Positions 8,284-16,726 of a stretch of DNA of 64,000 bases are shown here, one piece after another. The first letter of the stretch is position 1; each line of letters begins with the position of its first letter. The position numbers and the translations under genes were made by a program. This DNA comes from Paenibacillus peoriae KCTC 3763. GTDB lineage: Bacteria; Bacillota; Bacilli; Paenibacillales; Paenibacillaceae. The notes under the pieces are model-generated. The model saw only the letters and a list, made by a program, of their open reading frames with translations. It was not told the origin of the DNA and ran no database searches. Location of the stretch: positions 806,001-870,000 of the forward strand of contig NZ_AGFX01000011.1 of assembly GCF_000236805.1 (NCBI RefSeq). The letters are read 5' to 3'.

Positions 8284-9372
8284 ATGAAAACCGGCGCTCG
8301 TTGCAAAGCTGTGGTGGCTGCTGCACTGCTCGGATTGCTGCTGCTCAGCGGGTGCGCACCCAAAGGGGAGCAGATGATTGAGATCAGACTGGGCGAGGTA
8401 GCCCGCACGGTCTTTTATGCGCCGCAGTATGTAGCCTTGAGCCAGGGGATGTTTGCTCAGGAGGGACTGGATGTCCAATTGGCGACCATTCCCGGTGGTG
8501 ATAAGGCGATGACGGCGTTGCTGTCCAATCAGGCGGATATTGCACTGATCGGCGCGGAAACATCCATTTATGTGTATCAGCAAGGGGCAGAGGACCCCGT
8601 TATTAATTTTGCCCAACTGACACAGAAGGACGGAACGTTTCTGTTTGCTCGTCAAACGCAGGACAACTTTGACTGGGAAAAGCTGAAAAAGCAAAATTTT
8701 CTGGGTCAACGCAAGGGCGGAATGCCACAAATGTCACTGGAATTTAGCTTGCGCAAGCACGGCATTGATCCTCATCAGGATCTGAAGCTGATTCAAAATA
8801 TTGATTTTGCCAACGTGGCCTCTGCATTCGGCTCCGGGACAGGGGATTATGTACAGTTGTTTGAGCCACAGGCATCTATTTTTGAAAAGGCAGGCCGTGG
8901 ACGGGTAGTAGCCTCTATCGGTGTGGAGAGCGGCGAGCTGCCATATACGGTATATATGGCAAAACAAAGCTATTTGAACACGAATGCTGCGACCGCGCAA
9001 AAATTTACAAACGCTGTATACCAGGCCCAGCACTGGATTGCTACACATTCACCTGAACAAATTGCCGAGGCGATTACGCCTTATTTCAAGGATACAGATT
9101 TGGCGATTCTGACGAGCAGCATCGAGCGCTACAAGGAACAAGGCACCTATGCTTTGAACCCGATTATTGAGGAAAAGGAATGGCAGAATTTACAGGATAT
9201 CATGGCCTCGGCGGGAGAGCTGAAAAGTCCCGTTGCACTGGATAAGCTGGTGAATACGAGCTTTGCACAGCAGGCAATCTCGGCAGATTCTGCCGGAAAC
9301 AGCGACTCGTCTGCGAAAGCGAGCAAGACCGAAGCCACGGGTGCAGGTACAGACACCGGAGGTCCACCATGA
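8284..9372 (+). CDS. ABC transporter substrate-binding lipoprotein (SsuA/NMT1/YtlA-like)
   Basis: The 362-residue protein has a lipoprotein signal peptide ending in the lipobox L-L-S-G-C (Cys24), so it should be anchored outside the membrane. The mature part carries the SsuA/THI5-like pattern (VARTVFYAPQYVALSQGMF, then NQADIALIGAE). A Ser/Ala/Thr-rich tail of ~35 residues is extra. The ATG at 8284 follows GGGGAGGGAACAAGG. Its stop overlaps the ATPase gene start by ATGA. The ligand could be a sulfonate, a pyrimidine precursor or another small anion; no riboswitch or enzyme neighbour settles this. Confidence 0.88.
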   Translation: MKTGARCKAVVAAALLGLLLLSGCAPKGEQMIEIRLGEVARTVFYAPQYVALSQGMFAQEGLDVQLATIPGGDKAMTALLSNQADIALIGAETSIYVYQQGAEDPVINFAQLTQKDGTFLFARQTQDNFDWEKLKKQNFLGQRKGGMPQMSLEFSLRKHGIDPHQDLKLIQNIDFANVASAFGSGTGDYVQLFEPQASIFEKAGRGRVVASIGVESGELPYTVYMAKQSYLNTNAATAQKFTNAVYQAQHWIATHSPEQIAEAITPYFKDTDLAILTSSIERYKEQGTYALNPIIEEKEWQNLQDIMASAGELKSPVALDKLVNTSFAQQAISADSAGNSDSSAKASKTEATGAGTDTGGPP

Positions 9373-10181
9373 TCGAGGATCGAGGCGGTAATCCTTCGGA
9401 TATATCGGTCCCAATGGTAAGACTTGCGCAAGTGACGCATGTGTATGTAACGGATCGGGAAGCTTCGCTGGCGGTTGAGAATATTGATTTTTCCGTGTCG
9501 CCAGGTGAATTCGTCAGCTTGGTCGGCCCGAGTGGTTGTGGCAAAACGACGATTCTGTCCATGATCGCCGGGCTGCTACGTCCAGCAGCGGGCCAGGTGA
9601 TGCTGCAAGGACGACCAGTAAGCGGCCCAAGCCCGGAGGTCGGCTATATGCTGCAACAGGACTATCTGTTCCCTTGGCGGACGATTATGGATAACGCCTT
9701 GCTGGGTCTGGAGCTGGGCAAAAGGGTAGATGAGGCTTCGCGCGAGCGGACACGGCTGCTGCTGAAGAGCATGGGCCTGGGAGGGAAGGAGCATCTGCAT
9801 CCGTCCCAGCTGTCTGGAGGCATGCGCCAGCGTGTGGCGCTGGTGAGGACGCTGGCGACCAATCCGGGACTGCTTCTGCTGGATGAGCCGTTCTCTGCGC
9901 TGGATTATCAGACCAAGCTGCAACTGGAAGACCTGATTGCCGAAACATTGCGTGAACGGGGGAAGACGGCTATTTTGGTTACACACGATTTGGCCGAGGC
10001 GATTGCGGTCAGCGACCGGATTATTGTGCTGGGCCGTAATCCTGGCCATATTCGGCGTACCTTCGACATTCCAGAATCCATTCGTGAAGCTCAACCTTTT
10101 TATGCACGTGATCAGCCGGGCTTTAATGAGCTTTTTCATGAAATATGGGGTGAACTGGAGGCTTCGGGAGTAAAGGAGTGA
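9369..10181 (+). CDS. ABC transporter ATP-binding protein (SsuB/TauB/YtlC-like)
   Basis: The 270-residue ATPase shows Walker A GPSGCGKTT (about residues 53-61), a Q-loop LQQDYLFPW, signature LSGGMRQRVAL, Walker B LLLLDEPF and the switch His in LVTHD. The nitrate/sulfonate/taurine subfamily is indicated by FPWRTI and by its gene partners. It overlaps the lipoprotein gene by 4 nt and precedes the permease gene by 8 nt. It energises import by the permease encoded next. Confidence 0.95.
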   Translation: MIEDRGGNPSDISVPMVRLAQVTHVYVTDREASLAVENIDFSVSPGEFVSLVGPSGCGKTTILSMIAGLLRPAAGQVMLQGRPVSGPSPEVGYMLQQDYLFPWRTIMDNALLGLELGKRVDEASRERTRLLLKSMGLGGKEHLHPSQLSGGMRQRVALVRTLATNPGLLLLDEPFSALDYQTKLQLEDLIAETLRERGKTAILVTHDLAEAIAVSDRIIVLGRNPGHIRRTFDIPESIREAQPFYARDQPGFNELFHEIWGELEASGVKE

Positions 10182-10189
10182 GTTAGACC

Positions 10190-11023
10190 ATGAGGGATGA
10201 AGCGGATCGGCTTGAGCAACGCTGGATTCAAGTGCTGCATCAGGAGTATCGGCGTGGCAGGCGTTCGCAGCGGCGATTGGTGACAGGCGTACAGACAGCT
10301 ATTTTATTGCTTTTATTTGTACTATGGGAAATTGCGGGCCGGATGAAGTGGATTGATGTACTATTATTCAGCTACCCGAGCAAAATATTCACTCAGATTG
10401 GCAAGGATGCGGTCAGTGGTGAGCTATGGGGGCATGTCGGTGTTACAGTCGGAGAGACGATGGCAGGTTTTTTACTCGGAACGCTGTTAGGCACACTGCT
10501 GGCTGTACTTATTTGGTGGTCGCCGTTTTTGTCGAAGGTGCTGGACCCCTATATGGTCGTGTTCAACAGTATGCCCAAGGTGGCACTGGGTCCGATTTTT
10601 ATCGTTATGTTCGGGGCGGGCTTTACGGCTATCCTTATGACGACTCTCTCCATTATAGTCATCATTACGACGCTGGTCGTGTACAACAGCTTTCAGGAAG
10701 TTGACTCGAATCTGATCAAGGTGGTGCGTACGTTTGGAGGATCGCGGCGTGATACGTTCCAAAAGGTGATTTTGCCTGCATCCTTCCCCGCAATTGTCTC
10801 TACGCTGAAAGTCAATGTCGGTATGGCATGGATTGGTGTGATTGTCGGTGAATTTCTGGTGGCCAAAAACGGGTTGGGCTATTTGATTATTTATGGTTTT
10901 CAGGTATTCAATTTTACGCTGGTGATGTCCAGTCTGCTGATCATTGCCATCGTAGCTACACTGATGTATCAGGCGGTTGTGTATGTGGAGCATCGTCTGT
11001 TGTCCGGTCGTCCTCATCGGTAA
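10190..11023 (+). CDS. ABC transporter permease (SsuC/TauC/YtlD-like)
   Basis: The 277-residue inner membrane protein has about six hydrophobic helices. Its EAA-type cytoplasmic loop is at VVRTFGGSRRDTFQKVILPASFP (about residues 176-198), with the typical NSMPKVALGPIFIVMFG segment before it. The N-terminal 40 residues are basic and cytoplasmic. It closes the three-gene importer operon. No clear terminator follows; the next 230 bases contain only a long inverted repeat. Confidence 0.93.
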   Translation: MRDEADRLEQRWIQVLHQEYRRGRRSQRRLVTGVQTAILLLLFVLWEIAGRMKWIDVLLFSYPSKIFTQIGKDAVSGELWGHVGVTVGETMAGFLLGTLLGTLLAVLIWWSPFLSKVLDPYMVVFNSMPKVALGPIFIVMFGAGFTAILMTTLSIIVIITTLVVYNSFQEVDSNLIKVVRTFGGSRRDTFQKVILPASFPAIVSTLKVNVGMAWIGVIVGEFLVAKNGLGYLIIYGFQVFNFTLVMSSLLIIAIVATLMYQAVVYVEHRLLSGRPHR

Positions 11024-11103
11024 AAATAAAATTTCTGAACATTTGTGTAAAACGTGAAAATAAAGTACCATGAAAATGAAATTATTTAAAATTTATGAAA
11101 ACG

Positions 11104-11220
11104 AGCATTTTGCATAAATCCAAAAGAGCGATTTAAATCTGCAATCTATAGAGTGGAACGGTTTCGTTCATCTATGATATTGTTCTTTTGAGTGTCGGGA
11201 ATCGAATGATGCAAAATGCT
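11104..11220. repeat. Long-range 12-bp perfect inverted repeat in the 11.02-11.26 kb intergenic region
   Basis: AGCATTTTGCAT (11104-11115) is exactly complementary to ATGCAAAATGCT (11209-11220), with 93 bases between. A small GAACG/CGTTC hairpin lies inside near 11157-11170. It ends 36 nt before the start of the FUSC-like gene, so it could fold in that gene's leader RNA or bring two operators together. No gene is seen in this gap. Confidence 0.6.
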
Positions 11221-11256
11221 GACACAGATTTCACCTAGAGAGGACAGAGTTTTTTC

Positions 11257-12213
11257 ATGGGCTTTCGTACAATTAAAACGGCTATTGCCGCATTAATGGC
11301 CGTACTCATTGCGGATGGTTTTGGCATTCATGGAGCTACCTCGGCAGGACTTTTGGCTATTTTGGGGGTGGATGTCACACGCAAGAGAAGCCTCCGTACC
11401 ATTTCAGCGAGATTTTTTGCGTCCGTTGTGGGGCTTCTTTTTGCTTGTATTTTGTTTGTTGTTTTCGGATTCCATGATTGGGTTCTGGCATTATATATTT
11501 TGACGGCGTTCCCGGTCATTGTTCGTGTAGGCTTCAAGGAAGGGATCGTCACGGGATCGGTTGTCGTTTTCCGTGTATTTAGCGGCGGTGTAATTGATAT
11601 GGAGGTGCTGCTGACCCAGCTGGCTCTGCTTGTTATTGGACTCGGCTCCGCCATGATCGTCAATTTGGCCTATATGCCACGTTCCGATAATACGATGCAG
11701 CAAATTCGGCACGAGGTTGATCGGACGTTTTCCGTCATATTCAGAAACATAGCCAATACGCTGCGTAGTCCAGCATACATATGGGATGGCAAGGAAGTTA
11801 TCGAAGCGAACAGCATCATCGTCAGGGGGGTAACCGAAGCGGGGCGTTCATTGGAAAATCAGATGCTCCGTCCCCAAGAGGGCTGGAATGTGTATTTTTA
11901 TATGCGCAGGGAGCAGCTGGATTCGATTCAGAACATGATGCAACTGATCGCACAAATGTATCAGCATATGCCGCAGGCCAAGCTTCTGGCCGAGCTGTTC
12001 GACCAGCTTAGCCATGACGTTTTGGCCGGGCATTATACGGGGCAGACTGAGAAGCTGCTGGAACAGGTTCGTGAGGAATTTAAAGAAATGGAGCTTCCCG
12101 CAACACGGGAGGAGTTCGAGATTCGTTCGGCACTCTTGCAGCTTACGCATGAGCTGTACCAGTATTTGAAAATCGCCAAAAAGGACAAGGCCCCTACTCC
12201 GGTGAAAAATTAG
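11257..12213 (+). CDS. Aromatic acid exporter family membrane protein (DUF939/YqjA-like)
   Basis: The 318-residue protein has an N-terminal half with four to five hydrophobic helices (about residues 4-140) and a soluble helical C-terminal half (about 145-318), the layout of ArAE_1/DUF939 proteins. It starts MGFRTIKTAIAALMAVL and contains GLGSAMIVNL near the end of the membrane part. AGAGAGGA lies upstream of the ATG. The family is related to FUSC/AaeB exporters, but transport of aromatic acids has not been shown for most members. Confidence 0.85.
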   Translation: MGFRTIKTAIAALMAVLIADGFGIHGATSAGLLAILGVDVTRKRSLRTISARFFASVVGLLFACILFVVFGFHDWVLALYILTAFPVIVRVGFKEGIVTGSVVVFRVFSGGVIDMEVLLTQLALLVIGLGSAMIVNLAYMPRSDNTMQQIRHEVDRTFSVIFRNIANTLRSPAYIWDGKEVIEANSIIVRGVTEAGRSLENQMLRPQEGWNVYFYMRREQLDSIQNMMQLIAQMYQHMPQAKLLAELFDQLSHDVLAGHYTGQTEKLLEQVREEFKEMELPATREEFEIRSALLQLTHELYQYLKIAKKDKAPTPVKN

Positions 12214-12216
12214 AGT

Positions 12217-12261
12217 AAAGGCCTTGAGCGGCTGCTGTCTAGTGATGGACAGTGGCCTTTT
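12217..12261. terminator. Bidirectional terminator overlapping the permease 3' end
   Basis: AAAGGCC (12217-12223) pairs with GGCCTTT (12254-12260), with an inner CTGTC/GGACAG hairpin and a T4 tail on the plus side. The hairpin uses the last codons and stop of the minus-strand permease gene. It separates two convergent genes. Confidence 0.75.
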
Positions 12262-13552
12262 CTTGTTCAATAACGGCAGAGGCCGTAGCAGGCAGGGAAC
12301 GTTTGCGCCGAATACGTCCTGTGATCCATAGGGCAATGCTGATCAGTCCGGGATAGAGCATGGCCCACCCGACAAAGGGAAAAACGACCGCTGTTGAGAT
12401 GAATGACACTGAGCTGATCGCGACACCCCAGCGACTGCCCCGTAGAAGCTTAATTCCCGCCGCACAGCCGCCGAGATAGGTCAGAATGAAGGTGGCGTTC
12501 GGGAACTGGATGAGGTTGGTGAGTGAAACGGCGCCACTACTGTACAGAGACATAATGATCACGAAGCAAACGGCAAGAAAAGCGATGCCCCCGACAGGTG
12601 TATGGAAACGTCGGGATAATTTGCCCATCCAGCCAAAGGCGTGTCCTTGTCGGGATAAAGCATACGCGACCCGTGAAGCGGCACCAACATAAGCAATAAT
12701 CGTTGCAGTACAAATAAAGATTCCCGTCAAGCCCGCGATGACTGCGCCCCATGGACCGATAGCTCGGCTGATCACCCATACAAGGGAAGCATCTGAACCT
12801 CCCGCAAGGTAGCTTTGTGTCCCAATCGTAGCCAATGCAGTCAGGAAATACAGCAGCCCAACGAGGATAGCTGCAATGGTTACACCTTTAACAGCTGCCC
12901 GCTGGGGATTGGTGAATTCCTCTGACATATGGGATACGGCCTCCCAGCCGATGAAGCACCAGAACAGAATCGCGGCTGCCTGACCGACAGGGAGCCAGCC
13001 ATGAGGAACGAAGGGGATGAAGTGTATGGTTTTCATCTGGGGAAGTGCTGCGGCAATGGCGAAAATAAGGACAGCTACAGTAGCAATGACGACAGCCACC
13101 TGAATGCGTCCAGCCACCTTCATGCCGATCCAGTTGATCCCCAGCCCCACAGCCAGCATGGCAGCGGCTAGCATAATGCGGCTTTCCTCTCCCCAGCCCA
13201 TGGCAGCGGTCATATAGCCAGCTCCGGTGAGTGCGGCAACAGGTGCTCCGATCGGAACGGACATGAGAAAAAACCATCCAATATATGAACCGGCACGTGG
13301 TGAAAAGGCCAGCGTGACAAAATGTGATACCCCTCCTGCATTCGGAAATTTAGCGGACAGAAGGCCCATGGACAGTGCCATTGGCAAGATGAGCAGGGTC
13401 ATAAAGCCCCATGCCAGCAGTGATGCCGGTCCCGCCATTTGGGCGGCAAGACCGGGTACAATCAATATGCCCGAACCCAGCACAGCTCCGATGTAGAGCG
13501 CAATGGCCTGTGGAAGACCAATAGTGGATTGTAGCTTGTGTTCATTTGTCAT
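12239..13552 (-). CDS. APC-superfamily amino acid permease/exporter (YjeH-like)
   Basis: The 437-residue protein has about 12 hydrophobic segments and starts with the helix-1 signature GLPQAIALYIGAVLGSGILI, close to YjeH-type methionine/branched-chain amino acid exporters. The start at 13552 is preferred since AAGAAGGA lies 8-9 nt upstream; an upstream in-frame ATG at 13585 has no such site. It is divergent from a LysR gene with palindromes in between, so it is likely that regulator's target. Export rather than uptake is inference from the YjeH resemblance. Confidence 0.85.
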   Translation of the reverse strand: MTNEHKLQSTIGLPQAIALYIGAVLGSGILIVPGLAAQMAGPASLLAWGFMTLLILPMALSMGLLSAKFPNAGGVSHFVTLAFSPRAGSYIGWFFLMSVPIGAPVAALTGAGYMTAAMGWGEESRIMLAAAMLAVGLGINWIGMKVAGRIQVAVVIATVAVLIFAIAAALPQMKTIHFIPFVPHGWLPVGQAAAILFWCFIGWEAVSHMSEEFTNPQRAAVKGVTIAAILVGLLYFLTALATIGTQSYLAGGSDASLVWVISRAIGPWGAVIAGLTGIFICTATIIAYVGAASRVAYALSRQGHAFGWMGKLSRRFHTPVGGIAFLAVCFVIIMSLYSSGAVSLTNLIQFPNATFILTYLGGCAAGIKLLRGSRWGVAISSVSFISTAVVFPFVGWAMLYPGLISIALWITGRIRRKRSLPATASAVIEQEKATVHH

Positions 13553-13589
13553 GCAGAAAATCCTTCTTTCTCTTGTCATTTCCATCAGC

Positions 13590-13637
13590 TTATCAGATAA
13601 TCAATCTATCGGAAAAACGGAATATAATGATAGATTG
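13590..13637. promoter_or_regulatory. Operator region between the permease and LysR genes
   Basis: Two palindromes lie in the 115-bp divergent region. The first is TTATCAGATAA (13590-13600). The second is a perfect inverted repeat, CAATCTATC (13602-13610) and GATAGATTG (13629-13637), with a TATAAT at 13623-13628 inside the 18-bp spacer. This is a good candidate binding site for the adjacent LysR protein and for autoregulation. Confidence 0.65.
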
Positions 13638-13667
13638 CATCGAAAAAAACGATGGAAGGGGTAGACT

Positions 13668-14564
13668 ATGGAATCTCGGCATTTATTTACGTTTTTAAAT
13701 GTGGTTGAAGCCGGCAGTTTTACACGAGCGGCGCGTATACTGGATTATGCACAGTCGAGTATCACGGCTCAAATCCAGACGCTGGAAACCGAGCTGGGGA
13801 CGCCGCTGTTTGACCGTATTGGCAAGAAAATCATGCTGACGGACGCCGGACGGCGTCTGCTGCCCTATGCGCAGGAAATTTCCAAGATGCATGCGATGGC
13901 CAAGGATGCGCTTTGTTCAGAATCGGAGCTGACGGGCACGCTGAAAATTGGAGCACCGGAGTCGCTGGCTGCTTTTCGGTTGCCAGGCCTGATTCGTGAG
14001 TATAGGGAGAAGTATTCGAAGGTTAAAATCGTGCTTAAACCCGGTGAATGCTGGGAATTGCGCGATATGGTTCGCTCCGGCGAGCTGGATTTGGCTTTTT
14101 TGCTTCAGCCTGAGACGGAGGACAGGGAGCTGCAGGTGACTACGCTCATCCATGAGCCGATGGCACTGGTCGCGCCGCTTCAGCATCCGCTGGCTGCATA
14201 TACAAGGGTAGAGCCTCGCGATTTAAAGGATGAAACCATTTTGCATACGGAGTCTGGCTGTACGTACCGTATTCTGTTTGAGCAGTATTTGAACAGACAC
14301 GGTATTTTTGCGGACCCGAGTCTGGAGTTTTGGAGCATTGAAGCCATCAAGCAGTGTGTTATGGCAGGCTTGGGTGTTGCACTGCTCCCGCTCGTTACGG
14401 TGCAAAATGAGCTGCGTGAAGGGAAAATGACACGTTTGGCGTGGGATGACAGTGAGCAACAGGTGGCTACTCAGGTCACTTATCATACGAAAAAATGGAA
14501 ATCCCCGGCTCTCAGCGAATTTTTACAGATTGTAGAGCAGCATGTAGCACATTGGCGTGCATGA
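13668..14564 (+). CDS. LysR-family transcriptional regulator
   Basis: The 298-residue protein has the LysR winged helix (FLNVVEAGSFTRAARILDYA, SSITAQIQTLE, LFDRIGKKIMLTDAGR; about residues 9-65). A two-lobed effector-binding domain follows (from LKIGAPESLAAFRLP). It is divergent from the amino acid permease gene, and the shared control region holds perfect inverted repeats, so it probably controls that gene in response to an amino acid or analogue. GGAAGGGG precedes the ATG. Effector unknown. Confidence 0.95.
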   Translation: MESRHLFTFLNVVEAGSFTRAARILDYAQSSITAQIQTLETELGTPLFDRIGKKIMLTDAGRRLLPYAQEISKMHAMAKDALCSESELTGTLKIGAPESLAAFRLPGLIREYREKYSKVKIVLKPGECWELRDMVRSGELDLAFLLQPETEDRELQVTTLIHEPMALVAPLQHPLAAYTRVEPRDLKDETILHTESGCTYRILFEQYLNRHGIFADPSLEFWSIEAIKQCVMAGLGVALLPLVTVQNELREGKMTRLAWDDSEQQVATQVTYHTKKWKSPALSEFLQIVEQHVAHWRA

Positions 14565-14645
14565 GTTCAAGCCATTGCGGCATAAGCTTATACAAATAAT
14601 ATTTTTTCCTTTTCGCCTATTCACTCAACATTCGCCCACAACCTG

Positions 14646-14654
14646 CATACATAT
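14646..14654 (+). promoter_or_regulatory. Possible sporulation-sigma -10 element before cotE
   Basis: CATACATAT lies 37 nt upstream of cotE and matches the sigma-E -10 consensus (CATACAnT) closely. AACATT about 13 bp further upstream could serve as -35. B. subtilis cotE uses sigma-E and sigma-K promoters. The match is short, so this is tentative. Confidence 0.35.
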
Positions 14655-14690
14655 GTATGGAATGATTGATTGTATGGAGGAGGTTCAAGA

Positions 14691-15248
14691 ATGGCATTGA
14701 GTCATAAAAATCGTAGAGAGATTATTACTAAAGCGATCTGTGGAAAAGGTCGCAGATTCTCTACCGTAACCCATACCGTAACTCCGCCCAATAATCCAAC
14801 CAGCATTTTGGGGGCATGGATTATTAACCACCAGTATGAAGCTGTGGCGGCCGGGGACGGCATTGAGGTCGTCGGGACGTATGACATCAATATTTGGTAC
14901 TCATACGATAAAAACTCGCAGACCGATGTGGCTAAGGAAACGGTATCGTACGTGGAACATGTGCCGCTTTCGTATCTTGATCCGAAGCATCGGGCATCTA
15001 CAGTGGAAGTATCCGCCGAAGCTACACAGGAGCCGAGCTGCGTTGAGGCCAGTGTATCTTCCGGGGGCGGCAGCGTAATGATCCGGGTCGAGCGGGAATT
15101 TGCGGTGGAGCTGGTGGCGGAAACGAAAATTGTTGTGGAAGTATTCCCGAATGGCAGCAGTGATGATTTTGCCAAGGATTTTGATTTTGGAGCGGAAGAA
15201 GGGGACTATGAGGAGCTCGACCCCGACCTCATTGACGACGAGCTCTGA
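14691..15248 (+). CDS. cotE: Outer spore coat morphogenetic protein CotE
   Basis: CotE is the assembly platform for the outer spore coat and is made in the mother cell. The 185-residue protein matches remembered CotE sequence closely: REIITKAICGKGRRFS, SILGAWIINHQYEA, VVGTYDINIWYSYD, REFAVELVAETKIVVEV and a very acidic C-terminus. GGAGGAGG lies 8 nt before the ATG. As in B. subtilis it precedes mutS-mutL, although here an amidoligase-like gene intervenes. A strong terminator follows directly. Confidence 0.96.
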   Translation: MALSHKNRREIITKAICGKGRRFSTVTHTVTPPNNPTSILGAWIINHQYEAVAAGDGIEVVGTYDINIWYSYDKNSQTDVAKETVSYVEHVPLSYLDPKHRASTVEVSAEATQEPSCVEASVSSGGGSVMIRVEREFAVELVAETKIVVEVFPNGSSDDFAKDFDFGAEEGDYEELDPDLIDDEL

Positions 15249-15256
15249 CGGAGGGT

Positions 15257-15327
15257 AACAAAAAGAGGGCCGCTTTACTCTTTGCGCCGGCTGATTCTGC
15301 GCAGGGGCAAAGGCCCTCCTTTTTGTT
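15257..15327 (+). terminator. Terminator after cotE
   Basis: AACAAAAAGAGGGCC (15257-15271) pairs with GGCCCTCCTTTTTGTT (15312-15327), and an inner TTTGCGCC/GGGGCAAA hairpin extends the stem. It ends in T5 and could also work in reverse. Confidence 0.88.
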
Positions 15328-15370
15328 GTTATGCAGACATAATCCATACGTAATCTGTAGGGAGGGAAGC

Positions 15371-16621
15371 ATGATGCAGCAGCCGGGACAGGCGCTCAGA
15401 CGCTTTAGACAGATGCCGAATGATGAAAAAAAGCGTAGGCTGGAGCGTTCGGGTATATCGGTTCGTTGGATGGATGGCAGCACAGCGGATTTTGCGATAG
15501 GCTATGCAGTGCAAATCCATCAATTGCAGGTGCTGGAGATTCGAAGACGTACCATTCCAAGGCGTTTCCATGAAGGCCGTTCTGAGATCCGCGCATATAA
15601 TCCGTCTGCGCTGGATCGTAATTCACAGCTATATATCCGGATGGAGCGGCTGGCAGTGCGTACGCTGTACACACTCGGCTTGGACAGTGGTGAGGTAGTG
15701 CTGACGCTGCTGGGGGAGCGCAGCTGTCAGGTGCGTGATGTTGCAGCACAGCCATGGCTGAACGACAGACGCTTGGATGCGCTTTATGAAGCTGCAGCGC
15801 GTGAAGAAGAGGCTCAGGAGGAGGACTTTCTAGCGGAACGCGAGAGAAATCAACTGCTGATCGGCATGGACCCTGAATTTTTGCTGGTTCGGATGCCCGA
15901 GGGGCGGATTGTTCCAGCCTCAAGGTATTTGAGCCGCGTTGGCGTAGCAGGCTGCGATGCCGTATCGCGCCGAGGACGGACGCTATATCCAGTGGCTGAA
16001 CTACGTCCTGCACCGAGTGGTGATCCGGCCCTTCTGCTGAAGCATTTGCGTCAAGCCTTTGCAACAGCAGCCCGGCGCATTGCCGACCGAACGCTCATCT
16101 GGCAGGCAGGCGGAATGCCACAACCGGGCTTTCCGCTGGGCGGACATCTACATTTCAGCGGGGTGCCGCTAAACGGGGCGCTGCTGCGGACGCTGGACAA
16201 TTATTTGGCGCTGCCTTTAGCGCTGCTGGAAGACAAGCGTGCGGCTCGGCGCAGACCACATTATGGCAATTTGGGAGACTTTCGCCGTCAGTCGTACGGA
16301 GGCTTTGAATATCGAACCCTGCCTAGCTTTCTGGTCTCGCCCCAACTAGCAAAAGGCGTGATTGGAATGGCTTTTCTTATCGCGTCTCAATACCCTCGTT
16401 TGCAGCGTAGACCGCTGGGTGAGGAGGAGGCTCACCGAGCCTTTTATGAAGGAAACCAGATTTTACTTAAGAAGTATATGGAGCCTCTTATTCCCGATAT
16501 CGTTTCACTAGAGGTATATTCGCAATATGAAGCTTACATCGGACCTTTGCTGGATAGCCTCCACAAGGGGAAGCAGTGGGATGAGTCGCGTGATCTGCGT
16601 CCATTTTGGAAACTTTCGTAA
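15371..16621 (+). CDS. Putative amidoligase-domain protein (COOH-NH2 ligase type 2)
   Basis: The 416-residue protein is Arg-rich. It carries MDPEFLLVR (about residues 176-184) and GGHLHFSG (about 257-264), resembling the acidic and histidine motifs of the amidoligase (glutamine synthetase/gamma-GCS fold) superfamily annotated as phage phiEco32-type COOH-NH2 ligase. The start follows GGGAGGGAAGC. It lies between cotE and mutS and has no peptide-substrate gene next to it that I can see. A role in ATP-dependent amide bond formation, for example on a spore or cell-wall peptide, is inference. Confidence 0.75.
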   Translation: MMQQPGQALRRFRQMPNDEKKRRLERSGISVRWMDGSTADFAIGYAVQIHQLQVLEIRRRTIPRRFHEGRSEIRAYNPSALDRNSQLYIRMERLAVRTLYTLGLDSGEVVLTLLGERSCQVRDVAAQPWLNDRRLDALYEAAAREEEAQEEDFLAERERNQLLIGMDPEFLLVRMPEGRIVPASRYLSRVGVAGCDAVSRRGRTLYPVAELRPAPSGDPALLLKHLRQAFATAARRIADRTLIWQAGGMPQPGFPLGGHLHFSGVPLNGALLRTLDNYLALPLALLEDKRAARRRPHYGNLGDFRRQSYGGFEYRTLPSFLVSPQLAKGVIGMAFLIASQYPRLQRRPLGEEEAHRAFYEGNQILLKKYMEPLIPDIVSLEVYSQYEAYIGPLLDSLHKGKQWDESRDLRPFWKLS

Positions 16622-16670
16622 AATCAGCCGGCGACGACCGGGATGCTTTCATGTTATCGACTGTCATTTT

Positions 16671-16679
16671 TGTTATAAT
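16671..16679 (+). promoter_or_regulatory. Extended -10 promoter before mutS
   Basis: TGTTATAAT, an extended -10 of the TGnTATAAT form, lies 48 nt upstream of mutS, just after the amidoligase gene. No good -35 is seen, which is common with extended -10 elements. Confidence 0.5.
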
Positions 16680-16726
16680 GATAGGTAATGCAAGTTTTAA
16701 CGGAAAAGTGTGGGGGTTAGCAAACG

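Noticed and set aside
9576-11071. Long open frames on the minus strand under the ABC ATPase and permease genes
   Set aside because: They have no ribosome binding sites and poor composition, and lie opposite genes with complete ABC motifs.
14702-15347. Open frames antisense to cotE
   Set aside because: CotE on the plus strand is certain; the antisense frames lack start signals and family features.
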